Positions 25,988 to 34,024 of a stretch of 41,711 nt of DNA are shown in pieces. Within the stretch, counting starts at the first letter, position 1, and each line of letters starts with the position of its first letter. Where the stretch lies: positions 1 to 41,711 of the forward strand of contig CAYNCU010000009.1 in assembly GCA_964395765.1 (NCBI GenBank). Direction: 5' to 3'. The position numbers and the translations under genes are program-made. Origin of the DNA: DATDPY01 sp964395765. GTDB taxonomy: Bacteria; Bacteroidota; Bacteroidia; Cytophagales; Cyclobacteriaceae. The notes under the pieces were generated by a model that saw only the letters and a program-made list of their open reading frames with translations, ran no database searches and had not been told where the DNA came from.

Positions 25988-26653
25988 ATGCGAAAAAAGG
26001 AAAGGTTTGGAAAGTTCCTGGAATTCTTTGCTGCCCATTTCCCTGAACCGGAGACCGAATTAAGATACAAGGATCCCTACCAGCTCCTGGTTGCCGTTAT
26101 TTTAAGCGCGCAATGTACGGATAAGCGGGTTAACATGGTTACTCCTGCATTTTTTGAAAAGTATCCTGCGCCTGAAAAATTAGCGAATGCGAAACCTGAA
26201 CAGGTGTTCCCATTGATCAAAAGTATATCCTATCCCAACAATAAAACCAAGCACCTGATTGGTATGGCCCGTAAACTAACGGAGGATTTTAATTCCAATG
26301 TTCCGGCTAATGTTGATGAACTGCTGACTTTGCCGGGTGTGGGCAGAAAAACGGCTCACGTAATTGCCTCGGTTATATTTAACCTGCCTGTCCTGGCGGT
26401 CGACACGCATGTTTTCCGCGTATCCAAAAGAATCGGGTTGGCCTCCTCCAAAGCCAAAACACCGCTGGCCGTAGAAAAAGAATTAATGCAATACATTCCT
26501 GAGCACCAGATCCATAAAGCCCATCATTGGCTGATTCTGCACGGCAGGTATGTTTGCCTGGCCCGTAATCCTAAATGTGAATCCTGCGGATTACGATCTT
26601 TTTGCACTTACTTTCAAAGTCACTTTGTTCAATCTCCCCATGTGCGGAATTAA
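25988..26653 (+). CDS. nth: endonuclease III (base-excision repair glycosylase/AP lyase)
   Basis: It removes oxidised pyrimidines and nicks the abasic site. It has 221 residues. The helix-hairpin-helix is LPGVGRKTAHV at 115-125 with catalytic K121, followed by catalytic D139 in LAVDTHVFRV. The [4Fe-4S] loop is C190-x6-C197-x2-C200-x5-C206. All catalytic residues are present. It lies in the sigma factor operon, and its last 14 bases overlap the start of the AsnB-like gene. Confidence 0.96.
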   Translation: MRKKERFGKFLEFFAAHFPEPETELRYKDPYQLLVAVILSAQCTDKRVNMVTPAFFEKYPAPEKLANAKPEQVFPLIKSISYPNNKTKHLIGMARKLTEDFNSNVPANVDELLTLPGVGRKTAHVIASVIFNLPVLAVDTHVFRVSKRIGLASSKAKTPLAVEKELMQYIPEHQIHKAHHWLILHGRYVCLARNPKCESCGLRSFCTYFQSHFVQSPHVRN

Positions 26654-28502
26654 TTTTATATATGACAGGAAAAGCAGACATTCCGGCTCTGTCATCACAA
26701 AAATGAATGATGCTATCAGACACCGGGGAATCGATAATTCCGGTGCCTGCGAGTTGAAATTCAATGAACAGACAATTTTTCTGGGGGCCAACCGGTTAAG
26801 AATTATCGATCAGGATACCCTATCCGATCAACCTTTGATATCCCCTGACAGAAAGTATGCCCTAATTTTCAGCGGCGAAATTTATAATTATCAGGATCTT
26901 AAATATCAATTGACTCAAAGGGGAATCAGTTTCAGGACGAATTCCGATACGGAGGTATTAATGTATTACCTGGCAGCGTTCGGCACCCTTGGGATAAGGG
27001 ATTTGAAAGGAATGTTCGCCTTTGTTTTCGTAGATATGAATAATGGAATTATGATGGCAGCGAGGGACCGTCATGGAATGAAACCGCTTTTTTATTCTGA
27101 AAATGAGGATACGTTACTTATCTCTTCCGAAACCAGGGGAATTTATTCATCCGGTATCATTGAAAAAAAAATTGCTGAACCTGCCATCCGTGAATACCTA
27201 AGATACCGGTATGCCCGTTATCCTTCCACCCTATTTCATAATATATTCCAGCTATCTCCGGGATATCTTATGTCATTTGATTTAAGTACGCAGACAAGGT
27301 CGGAAAAATCTTATTTAGTTCCGACCAATGAAAAAACTTTTCCGGATGAGGGGGAACTTTTAATTCAAACGGAAAAAAAAATTGTAGATTCGATGAAAAG
27401 CCATCTACAGGCAAGTAAGCCAGCCGGTTTGATGTTAAGCGGAGGTGTTGATTCGTCACTTTTACTTTGCCTTGCCATTCAACATGATCTCCCTTTGCCG
27501 TACACCTTTTCAGTATTGAATGATTCCAGCGAAAAATCCTTTGGCACCCTTGACTTTCAATATTCCGAATGGCTTTCAAAAAAATTTTCCCTCGAAGATC
27601 ACGAAAGGATAAAAGTAGGTAAAGAAATTCTTCATGACTTCCCGGGATTTGTTGCCGGTCTGGATATGCCGGTTGGGGATCCGGCATTTATTCTTACGGG
27701 GATATTATCGAAGGCAGCTTCCTCCCGGGTCGGTATATTACTATCGGGAGCGGGGGCTGATGAATATTTTGCGGGGTATAACCGTCACCGGGCATTTTAT
27801 TATTACCTCAAACACTACCCCCGGATCATTAAACTTCATCGATTTTATCCTTTATTAAGAAAATTATTCGGCACAGGAAAGACGCATCCGCTGCGGAAAA
27901 AATTCAGATTGATCAATAAGTTTATTTATGATATTGAAGACCAACCGGCAGTAACCTATGACAATTTTATTTCAACAGAAAATGTAATATACCCGCCGGA
28001 AGAAATTCCTTTGTGGCCTGATCCGGATTCGGGCGACTTTATTGCCGAATGTATGCTAAAAGCCCTGGACCGTGACAGGAAAGATTACCTGGTGAATGAT
28101 ATATTGTTGATGAGCGACCAGGTTACAATGAATCACGGTATTGAAATAAGGTCACCCTACCTCGATGATGATCTTGTGAATTATACCAGAACCCTGAGCC
28201 CTCAATTATTGATGCAACATGGCAACAAATGGATTTTGAAAAAAATTCTTCAGAAATACGGCTTGTCTAAAATTGCCGGCAGGACTAAGGAAGGATTCGG
28301 AATGCCTTTCGGACAATGGCTCCGTGAAAAAGAATTTGATTACCTTCGTGAAGATTTATTATTCACTGGAAATAAATTATTTGATTTTATCGACCGCCAC
28401 ATGACAGCCAGAATGATTGATAACCATTTTGAATATAAAGAAGATCATTCCACCACGGTCTTTTCATTAATGGTTCTGTCGGAATGGCTGAAAACCGTTT
28501 GA
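26640..28502 (+). CDS. AsnB-like glutamine amidotransferase/ATP-dependent amide synthetase, divergent paralog
   Basis: I start at ATG 26640 so that Cys2 becomes the N-terminal nucleophile (MCGINFIYD, 620 residues). Upstream in-frame codons lie in nth and would bury it. The class II glutamine amidotransferase domain covers about 1-200 and the PP-loop synthetase domain 245-610 (SGGVDSS at 267-273, SGAGADEYFAGYNRH later). Departures from canonical AsnB are RHRGID instead of RHRGPD, S78-G79 where the oxyanion-hole Asn-Gly is expected, and M491-S-D where the conserved K-x-D of the synthetase site is expected. Such paralogs often amidate something other than free aspartate, for example in surface glycan or peptide pathways. 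The glycosyltransferase 13 nt downstream supports an envelope role. The true substrate is unknown. Confidence 0.85.
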   Translation: MCGINFIYDRKSRHSGSVITKMNDAIRHRGIDNSGACELKFNEQTIFLGANRLRIIDQDTLSDQPLISPDRKYALIFSGEIYNYQDLKYQLTQRGISFRTNSDTEVLMYYLAAFGTLGIRDLKGMFAFVFVDMNNGIMMAARDRHGMKPLFYSENEDTLLISSETRGIYSSGIIEKKIAEPAIREYLRYRYARYPSTLFHNIFQLSPGYLMSFDLSTQTRSEKSYLVPTNEKTFPDEGELLIQTEKKIVDSMKSHLQASKPAGLMLSGGVDSSLLLCLAIQHDLPLPYTFSVLNDSSEKSFGTLDFQYSEWLSKKFSLEDHERIKVGKEILHDFPGFVAGLDMPVGDPAFILTGILSKAASSRVGILLSGAGADEYFAGYNRHRAFYYYLKHYPRIIKLHRFYPLLRKLFGTGKTHPLRKKFRLINKFIYDIEDQPAVTYDNFISTENVIYPPEEIPLWPDPDSGDFIAECMLKALDRDRKDYLVNDILLMSDQVTMNHGIEIRSPYLDDDLVNYTRTLSPQLLMQHGNKWILKKILQKYGLSKIAGRTKEGFGMPFGQWLREKEFDYLREDLLFTGNKLFDFIDRHMTARMIDNHFEYKEDHSTTVFSLMVLSEWLKTV

Positions 28503-28515
28503 ATTTTTACACCGT

Positions 28516-29691
28516 TTGAAGATTTTATATATCCATCAGTATTATAAAACGCCGAGGGAAGGTGGCGCCATTCGTTCCTGGTATATTTCCTGTGCCATGG
28601 CACGAGCCGGTCATGAAGTGGATTTAGTCACAGCCGGAAATAAGGATCACTTTGAGAAAATAATTAATGAAGGCGTCACCGTTCATTACCTTCCTGTTCA
28701 ATACGATAATTCATTCGGATTTGCCAGAAGGTTATGGTCATTTTATCAATTTGTAAACAAGGCGCTCCATTATGTCGCGGGGCTTGGAAAATTTGATATT
28801 GCCTATATTACCTCCACACCGCTTACCGTTGGAATAATAGCGTTGCGCCTTAAAAAAAAATATAAACTCTCCTATATTTTTGAAGTCCGTGATCTTTGGC
28901 CGGAGGCTCCTATTCAGGCAGGCATTATACGATCGGTATTCCTGAAGAAAATAGCAAGGTACCTGGAATCAAGAACGTATTCGGGGGCGAATAAACTGGT
29001 AGCCCTTTCACCGGGAATTGCCGGTTCCTTTTCCGGTAAAACATGGGTACCGGTGCATCTTTGCACCAATATTTCCGACTGTAATTTTTTCGGGATTACG
29101 ACTGAAAAAAACCGGGAGCTATCCGAAAAATATTCTCTGGATGATGATTTTGTTATCGGATATTTCGGTGCCCTGGGGAAAATGAATGCCTTGACCTACC
29201 TGCTGGATGCGGCAAATTATTTCAAATTAAAAGCTGAAAAAATTAAATTTCTCATTATTGGAAACGGGGGACAGAAATCTCATTTACAGAGGATTGCGGA
29301 CAGGAATAACCTGGATAATGTCATTTTTGTCGAGCACCTTGATAAGTTTCAGTTGCGGGAACATTTATCCCTGATTGATGCCGCTTATGTTTCCTTCGCT
29401 AAATTAAAAGTCCTCGAATCGAACAGCCCGAATAAATTTTTCGACGCATTGGCTTCGGGAAAACTGATTATTTTAAACATGAGTGGATGGCTCAGGGAAA
29501 TTGTTGAAAAAAACAAATGCGGGTTTTATGCAGATCCTGAAGCCCCCGGAGCCTTGTTGAATCAATTGCAGCCATTCATTCATAACCGTTTACTTTTGGC
29601 GCAGTACCAGCGTAACGCCCGAAAGCTCGCTGAAAATAATTTTGAACGCGAAAAGCTGACTATTGAACTTTTAAAATTTATTGAAAAATAA
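28516..29691 (+). CDS. GT4-family glycosyltransferase (WbuB-like)
   Basis: The 391-residue protein starts at TTG (MKILYIHQYYKTPREGG); no in-frame ATG precedes it. It has the GT-B fold of family GT4. The N-terminal acceptor domain has the Gly-rich GGAIRSWYISCAMARAGHEV and FEVRDLWPEAPIQAG, the latter typical of WbuB-like enzymes that add amino sugars in surface polysaccharides. The C-terminal nucleotide-sugar domain has IGYFGALGKMNALTYLLDA and the end of the donor site ESNSPNKFFDALASGK, with the usual E-x7-E position partly altered (ESNSPNKF). No membrane helix is obvious. It follows the AsnB-like gene closely. Sugar and acceptor cannot be named. Confidence 0.88.
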   Translation: MKILYIHQYYKTPREGGAIRSWYISCAMARAGHEVDLVTAGNKDHFEKIINEGVTVHYLPVQYDNSFGFARRLWSFYQFVNKALHYVAGLGKFDIAYITSTPLTVGIIALRLKKKYKLSYIFEVRDLWPEAPIQAGIIRSVFLKKIARYLESRTYSGANKLVALSPGIAGSFSGKTWVPVHLCTNISDCNFFGITTEKNRELSEKYSLDDDFVIGYFGALGKMNALTYLLDAANYFKLKAEKIKFLIIGNGGQKSHLQRIADRNNLDNVIFVEHLDKFQLREHLSLIDAAYVSFAKLKVLESNSPNKFFDALASGKLIILNMSGWLREIVEKNKCGFYADPEAPGALLNQLQPFIHNRLLLAQYQRNARKLAENNFEREKLTIELLKFIEK

Positions 29692-29723
29692 AAAAAATTA
29701 TCGATTAATTGTTTTTAATTCAG

Positions 29724-29781
29724 TTACACAGAGAAAACTTTTTTAAGCTTTTGTAGTCCTCTTTTACTTCTCTGGGTGTAA
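29724..29781. repeat. imperfect inverted repeat in the convergent gap between the glycosyltransferase and gldB
   Basis: TTACACAGAGA (29724-29734) is mirrored by TCTCTGGGTGTAA (29769-29781), identical apart from two extra G, with a 34-nt AT-rich loop. It lies between two convergent stops and could act as a weak two-way terminator. The wording (ACACAGAG ... CTCTG-TGTAA) resembles dispersed palindromic intergenic repeats I have seen in Bacteroidota genomes, but no second copy occurs in this window. Confidence 0.4.
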
Positions 29782-29787
29782 GCACAA

Positions 29788-30804
29788 TCATTCGTATTTA
29801 CTGTTTCGGGGTTTGAATTTCGATTTGGCAAAAAGATCTTCCGAATCGGAATTTTTCATCAGGTCGGTGAGGGTAACGTCCGGGTTATTTTTGAGATAAG
29901 CTTTCACAATTTCCCATCCGATCCAGCGTCCGATCCGCCCGGGGCAATTTGTGCCGATTTCGAAGGTTTTAGGTCGTTCAGAAATGAATTTTTCTATTAA
30001 ATTATCGTCCGTGGTATACAATGCCTGGTTTTCAATAAAATTAGCCCATATTACCTCCTGGCTCGCATAAATATCTTTCATTTCCGTAGGCGTATATCCC
30101 AGGAAAATAGAATCAGGGACACAAGGGAGCATTTGTTGTGAAAAATGATATGCCTTTCCATAGAAAATCATATCCGCCAGCAGGGTGTTGTCGTTTTTAT
30201 TGATTTTATCAAATCTCTCCGAAATGAACAGGAAAGTATTGGGGACCAGGTTTCTCCGCTGGTAACGTTTCAGCATGTAATCGGGGATGTTTTCAGGTTT
30301 ATATTTTGCGCCATTCCCAAGATAATAATCGAGACCTAAAATAATCAGGGTATCCGAAACATACATATCCTTGGACATGCCTGAAATTACGGTTTCAATT
30401 CTTGGCACTTTGTATTCAGGGTAAAAATATTTTAGCCGTTTAAATGCATCCGTAAATTCCTGTTTTATGTCCGAAAGATCGCCGTAAACCCGGTTCACTT
30501 CCATTTCAAGCGTATCGATATGGGTATCCGTGAAAAGATTGTAAACGCTTTTGTAAAATACGCTGTCATTCGGGTATTGAGATTGTAATAAAAATATCTC
30601 AGAAAAGATTTCATGCTTAGCCAACAGCTTTTTAAGCTCCTCTTTGGACTTTATACTCATTAATTCCCTATCAAGCCGTTCAACTTTAAGGTTGACCCGG
30701 ATGGATGAAATATCGGGAGATGACAGGCACTGTTGTTTTTTCCGGCAGCCTGAAATTAACACCAGAATGATAAGAAATAATGCCGGATACTTAATAATCT
30801 TCAT
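29788..30804 (-). CDS. gldB: gliding motility lipoprotein GldB
   Basis: GldB is an envelope lipoprotein required for gliding and type IX secretion in Flavobacterium. It has 338 residues. The signal peptide MKIIKYPALFLIILVLISGC ends at a lipobox with lipidated C20. The mature protein has the DUF2268-like conserved segments of GldB: VERLDRELMSI, LDYYLGNGAKYKPENIPDYM and the C-terminal TFEIGTNCPGRIGRWIGWEIV. The usual neighbour gldC is not adjacent here. It diverges from a PorT-like barrel gene across 70 nt. A minus-strand TACTTTTG at 30858-30851 is a possible -7 element but lacks a -33 partner. Confidence 0.92.
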   Translation of the reverse strand: MKIIKYPALFLIILVLISGCRKKQQCLSSPDISSIRVNLKVERLDRELMSIKSKEELKKLLAKHEIFSEIFLLQSQYPNDSVFYKSVYNLFTDTHIDTLEMEVNRVYGDLSDIKQEFTDAFKRLKYFYPEYKVPRIETVISGMSKDMYVSDTLIILGLDYYLGNGAKYKPENIPDYMLKRYQRRNLVPNTFLFISERFDKINKNDNTLLADMIFYGKAYHFSQQMLPCVPDSIFLGYTPTEMKDIYASQEVIWANFIENQALYTTDDNLIEKFISERPKTFEIGTNCPGRIGRWIGWEIVKAYLKNNPDVTLTDLMKNSDSEDLFAKSKFKPRNSKYE

Positions 30805-30874
30805 ATTTTAGTTATAACAACTCATTGGCCCCTTTATTTTAACTGATCGACAAAAGTATTTAATTTGCAGCATC

Positions 30875-31501
30875 ATGAGGAAATTAATAATCACTTTATT
30901 GGCCTTAATTACCTGGTCGGCAGGTTACAGTCAGTTGAAGATCGGAATAAAGATCTCACCCGGATTGTTGAATAACCGTACCTATGTTAAACCCGATACC
31001 ATACATGTTTCCAATACTGGCCTGAAATTTAAGATTCCCTTCGGTGTATTTTTCGATATCCCATTTACCGACCGTTATTATTTCACCACCGGATTAAACC
31101 TGGTGGGAAAAGTTACCGATCTGAATTACAAAGTAGGCAACGCGACGACGGAACATGAGAAAATACGACTGCAATACCTCCAGCTTCCGGTTACACTCAA
31201 ACTAATGACAGATGAAATAGCTGTTGACAAAAGGTTATACTTCCAGTTTGGTCCTGCTTTCGAAGTGAAGATCGACGATAAAAGCAATTCAATAAAGTAT
31301 ATTAACAATGTATTGTTCGGTGACATCTCGTTTTTATTCGGTGGCGGTATTGATATGAAGATCGGGCCTAATTCCTCCATGATCCTGGGTCTTTCTTACA
31401 ACCGCGGACTACTTAATATCGTGGAAAATAGCAGTTTACCCAACGAGAAATTCAGTGTAAAAAACGATTTATTCCTGTTTGAAATAGGCATCAGGCCGTA
31501 A
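30875..31501 (+). CDS. PorT-family outer membrane beta-barrel protein
   Basis: The 208-residue protein has a signal peptide (MRKLIITLLALITWSAGYS, cleavage near residue 19) and then alternating amphipathic strands ending in an aromatic-rich C-terminus (LFLFEIGIRP), as expected for an eight-stranded outer membrane barrel. Strands such as KIGIKISPGLL, FFDIPFTDRYYFTTGLNLVG, RLQYLQLPVTLKL, RLYFQFGPAFEVKI and MILGLSYNRGLL follow the porT/OMP_b-brl_2 pattern. True PorT is a type IX secretion protein. The family is broad, and I cannot tell whether this is the secretion component, although divergence from gldB is suggestive. Its stop is 12 nt from the stop of tag. Confidence 0.85.
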   Translation: MRKLIITLLALITWSAGYSQLKIGIKISPGLLNNRTYVKPDTIHVSNTGLKFKIPFGVFFDIPFTDRYYFTTGLNLVGKVTDLNYKVGNATTEHEKIRLQYLQLPVTLKLMTDEIAVDKRLYFQFGPAFEVKIDDKSNSIKYINNVLFGDISFLFGGGIDMKIGPNSSMILGLSYNRGLLNIVENSSLPNEKFSVKNDLFLFEIGIRP

Positions 31502-31513
31502 GCCGGTAAATTT

Positions 31514-32089
31514 TTATTGCCCTCCCAGTTCTTTGTACCTGAAACAGCTAACAAGATGGTCGTTTACCATTCCAATGGCCTGCATATGGGCGTACATAAT
31601 CGTGCTCCCTACAAATGTAAAACCTCGTTGTTTCAGGTCTTTGCTTAACCGGTCGGATTCCATGGTAGTAGGTTTTATCTGTTTCAATGTTTTCCACCTG
31701 TTTATTTTTGGTTGTCCGTCAACAAATTGCCAGATATACTGGTCAAAGGTTCCGAACTCATCCCGGATTTCAAGAAAGTGCCGCGCATTATTGATCGCCG
31801 ATTCAATTTTTAACCGGTTACGGATAATGCCGGGGTCTTTCAACAATGAATTTATTTTACGTTTATTAAAATGAGCCACTTTTTCAGGGTCGAAACCTTC
31901 AAAAGCTTTCCTGTATCCGCCTCTTCGTTTCAGTATGGTAGCCCAGCTCAGTCCAGCCTGTGCTCCTTCCAAAACAAGGAATTCAAAATGCTTGATTTCG
32001 TTGTGAACGGGGACACCCCATTCATGATCATGGTACCGGACATATTCGTCGAATTGTCCCAGACACCAGTTGCATCTGATTTTATCCAT
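31514..32089 (-). CDS. tag: DNA-3-methyladenine glycosylase I
   Basis: Tag excises 3-methyladenine from alkylated DNA. It has 191 residues. By comparison with E. coli Tag the zinc ligands are C6, H20 and the His and Cys of VNDHLVSC near the C-terminus. The base-binding segment EGAQAGLSWATILKRR contains the conserved Glu and Trp. DPGIIRNRLKIESAINNA and LKQRGFTFVGSTIMYAHMQA complete the fold. It sits 5 nt downstream of the SDR gene and is probably co-transcribed with it. Confidence 0.95.
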   Translation of the reverse strand: MDKIRCNWCLGQFDEYVRYHDHEWGVPVHNEIKHFEFLVLEGAQAGLSWATILKRRGGYRKAFEGFDPEKVAHFNKRKINSLLKDPGIIRNRLKIESAINNARHFLEIRDEFGTFDQYIWQFVDGQPKINRWKTLKQIKPTTMESDRLSKDLKQRGFTFVGSTIMYAHMQAIGMVNDHLVSCFRYKELGGQ

Positions 32090-32094
32090 ATATT

Positions 32095-32856
32095 TTAATG
32101 TACATAACTTCCGGCGTTCATATCAAAAGTTCCCCCGGTTGCGTGATCAGCTTGTCCGCTGGCAAGAAATGCGATCAGGGGCGCAAGATCTTCCGGGCGT
32201 GTCAACCGGTTTAAAGCCACACCGCTAAGGACATAATTTTTACCGTATTCATCTATAAATTGCTGTGCCATATCTGTCTCAACAAAGCCCGGTGCAACCG
32301 TAAAAGCCACAATATTTTTTTTCCCGTAGGCCCTGGCCAGTGAACGCGTAAGGGCAACCACTCCTCCTTTGGAAGCGGCATAAGCCATATATTCGGCTGT
32401 GTCTCCATTGAATGCCGCACGTGATGCTATATTGATTATTTTTCCTTCCTTCCCTTTTTCCAGGAAGTGCTTTATGGCAAGGTTACATAAGATAGCAACT
32501 GCATTAAGGTTTATATCCAGTGTCCTTTTCCAGTCATTAATCCATTGTAAGGTATCGGCAAACGGTTCGGAATGTATGGCAACACCGGCATTGTTAACCA
32601 GAATATCAATCGTTCCCAACCGGGAGATAACAGACCGGTGCAACTGAATAGTAGCGTCCAGGTCGGATAAATCCGCAGGAAATATCGAAACTTTTCCCGG
32701 GTGTGAATTTAAAATGGATTCAGCCTGTTGTTTTCCGGTATGGTAATGCACAGCAACGTAGGCACCTTCGGCAATATATCGTTCTGTAACCGCTCTGCCG
32801 ATGCCCCGGTCACCTCCTGTGATGAGTGCAATCTTTCTATTCAGTAAATTTTCCAT
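32095..32856 (-). CDS. short-chain dehydrogenase/reductase (FabG-like)
   Basis: This 253-residue classical SDR is an NAD(P)-dependent oxidoreductase. The cofactor motif TGGDRGIG lies at 13-20 and NNAG at 88-91. The catalytic set is N116, S145, Y159 and K163 (YAASK). The C-terminus FDMNAGSYVH is typical of 3-oxoacyl-ACP reductase or glucose dehydrogenase-like members. The substrate cannot be assigned, and the isolated location beside tag rather than in a fatty-acid operon makes a primary FabG role unlikely. It diverges from the exonuclease-family gene across 85 nt. Confidence 0.9.
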   Translation of the reverse strand: MENLLNRKIALITGGDRGIGRAVTERYIAEGAYVAVHYHTGKQQAESILNSHPGKVSIFPADLSDLDATIQLHRSVISRLGTIDILVNNAGVAIHSEPFADTLQWINDWKRTLDINLNAVAILCNLAIKHFLEKGKEGKIINIASRAAFNGDTAEYMAYAASKGGVVALTRSLARAYGKKNIVAFTVAPGFVETDMAQQFIDEYGKNYVLSGVALNRLTRPEDLAPLIAFLASGQADHATGGTFDMNAGSYVH

Positions 32857-32941
32857 CTGAAAAATTATTTTTCAATAATAAAAAAAATTGCGTTAATACA
32901 GGCTTTATTTCTTAAATTACAAACCGTTCAACTTTAAAGCT

Positions 32942-34024
32942 ATGTATAAACTCAGAATTACAATTGCTACGGCAATTTTATTTCTTATTCCTTTAGTCTT
33001 CGCAAATGGGAATACATGCTTTGGCTGTATTTCACTGTATGGCGATTCATCACGGTCGGAAATTATACGGATTGCATTTTACAATACGGAAAATCTTTTC
33101 GATACCGAGGACGATCCTAAAACCAGGGATGAAAGCTTTACGCCGGAAGGAGATCATCATTGGACTTATACGCGTTATAAGAGAAAGTTAGATCATATCG
33201 GCCGGTGTCTTGCACTGGTCGGGGGTGATAACCCACCGGCTATCATAGGCCTGTCGGAAATTGAAAACCGGAAAGTATTAAATGATTTAATCAATACCGT
33301 GTGGTTGAAAAATGTTCATTACCGGATTATCCATAAGGATTCTCCGGACCACCGTGGAATTGATGTTGGTTTTCTTTATGACCCTGCAGTCTTTGTACCG
33401 TTGCACTATGAAATGATCGGTATAGATACCTCTGAATACCATATCTATACCCGTGAGATGATCTATGTGGAAGGGAAACTGTTAGCGTCCACCATCATCC
33501 ACCTGTTTGTAGTTCACTGGCCATCAAGAAGGGGAGGGCAGATCGCTTCTGAAAAACGCAGAATGCTGGTTGCCGGTATGTTAAGGAAAAAAGTTAAATC
33601 CATTCTTGCCGGCGATTCCCTGGCCAATATTTTAATCATGGGGGACTTTAATGATAATCCCGGAGACGAGAGCCTGAGGAAGGTTCTCAGGGCTATCCCG
33701 GCTCAAAAAATAAACCAGGACAAGGTATTAATCAATCTGATGTTTCCGCTTGCCGCAAGAAATGAGGGTTCCTACTGCCATCAGCATAATTTCCCCGAAT
33801 GGGATAACCTTGATCAGATCATTGTTACCGGCAATATATACAACGACCGTTCGGGAATTGAAGCGATTGGAAACAGAGCTTATATATTCAGGAAAAGCTG
33901 GTTAATGGATCAGAATGGCGTAAGGCCGTTTTCTACCTTTCTCGGACCTCGGTACCTGGGAGGTTTTAGTGATCATTTGCCTGTTTATATTGACCTGGAA
34001 CTGACCGGGAAAAATATTCAATAA
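32942..34024 (+). CDS. secreted endonuclease/exonuclease/phosphatase family protein
   Basis: The 360-residue protein has an N-terminal signal peptide (KLRITIATAILFLIPLVFA, cleavage near residue 22). The fold motifs are FYNTENLFDTEDDP (Asn), LSEIENRKVL (metal Glu), RGIDVGFLYD, VHWPSRRGG (catalytic His), MGDFNDNP (Asp/Asn pair) and the terminal FSDHLPVYI (Asp-His). All catalytic positions are present, so it is probably an active metal-dependent phosphodiesterase. Export suggests extracellular or periplasmic nucleic acid or phosphate scavenging. Its last 7 bases overlap the end of the lipoprotein gene on the other strand. Confidence 0.9.
   Translation: MYKLRITIATAILFLIPLVFANGNTCFGCISLYGDSSRSEIIRIAFYNTENLFDTEDDPKTRDESFTPEGDHHWTYTRYKRKLDHIGRCLALVGGDNPPAIIGLSEIENRKVLNDLINTVWLKNVHYRIIHKDSPDHRGIDVGFLYDPAVFVPLHYEMIGIDTSEYHIYTREMIYVEGKLLASTIIHLFVVHWPSRRGGQIASEKRRMLVAGMLRKKVKSILAGDSLANILIMGDFNDNPGDESLRKVLRAIPAQKINQDKVLINLMFPLAARNEGSYCHQHNFPEWDNLDQIIVTGNIYNDRSGIEAIGNRAYIFRKSWLMDQNGVRPFSTFLGPRYLGGFSDHLPVYIDLELTGKNIQ

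Noticed and set aside
26550..26639. N-terminal extension of the AsnB-like protein into nth
   Set aside because: It would bury the catalytic Cys that must be residue 2.
32095..32856. SDR gene considered as fabG
   Set aside because: Sequence is FabG-like but the location beside tag, away from fatty-acid genes, does not support the primary FabG role.
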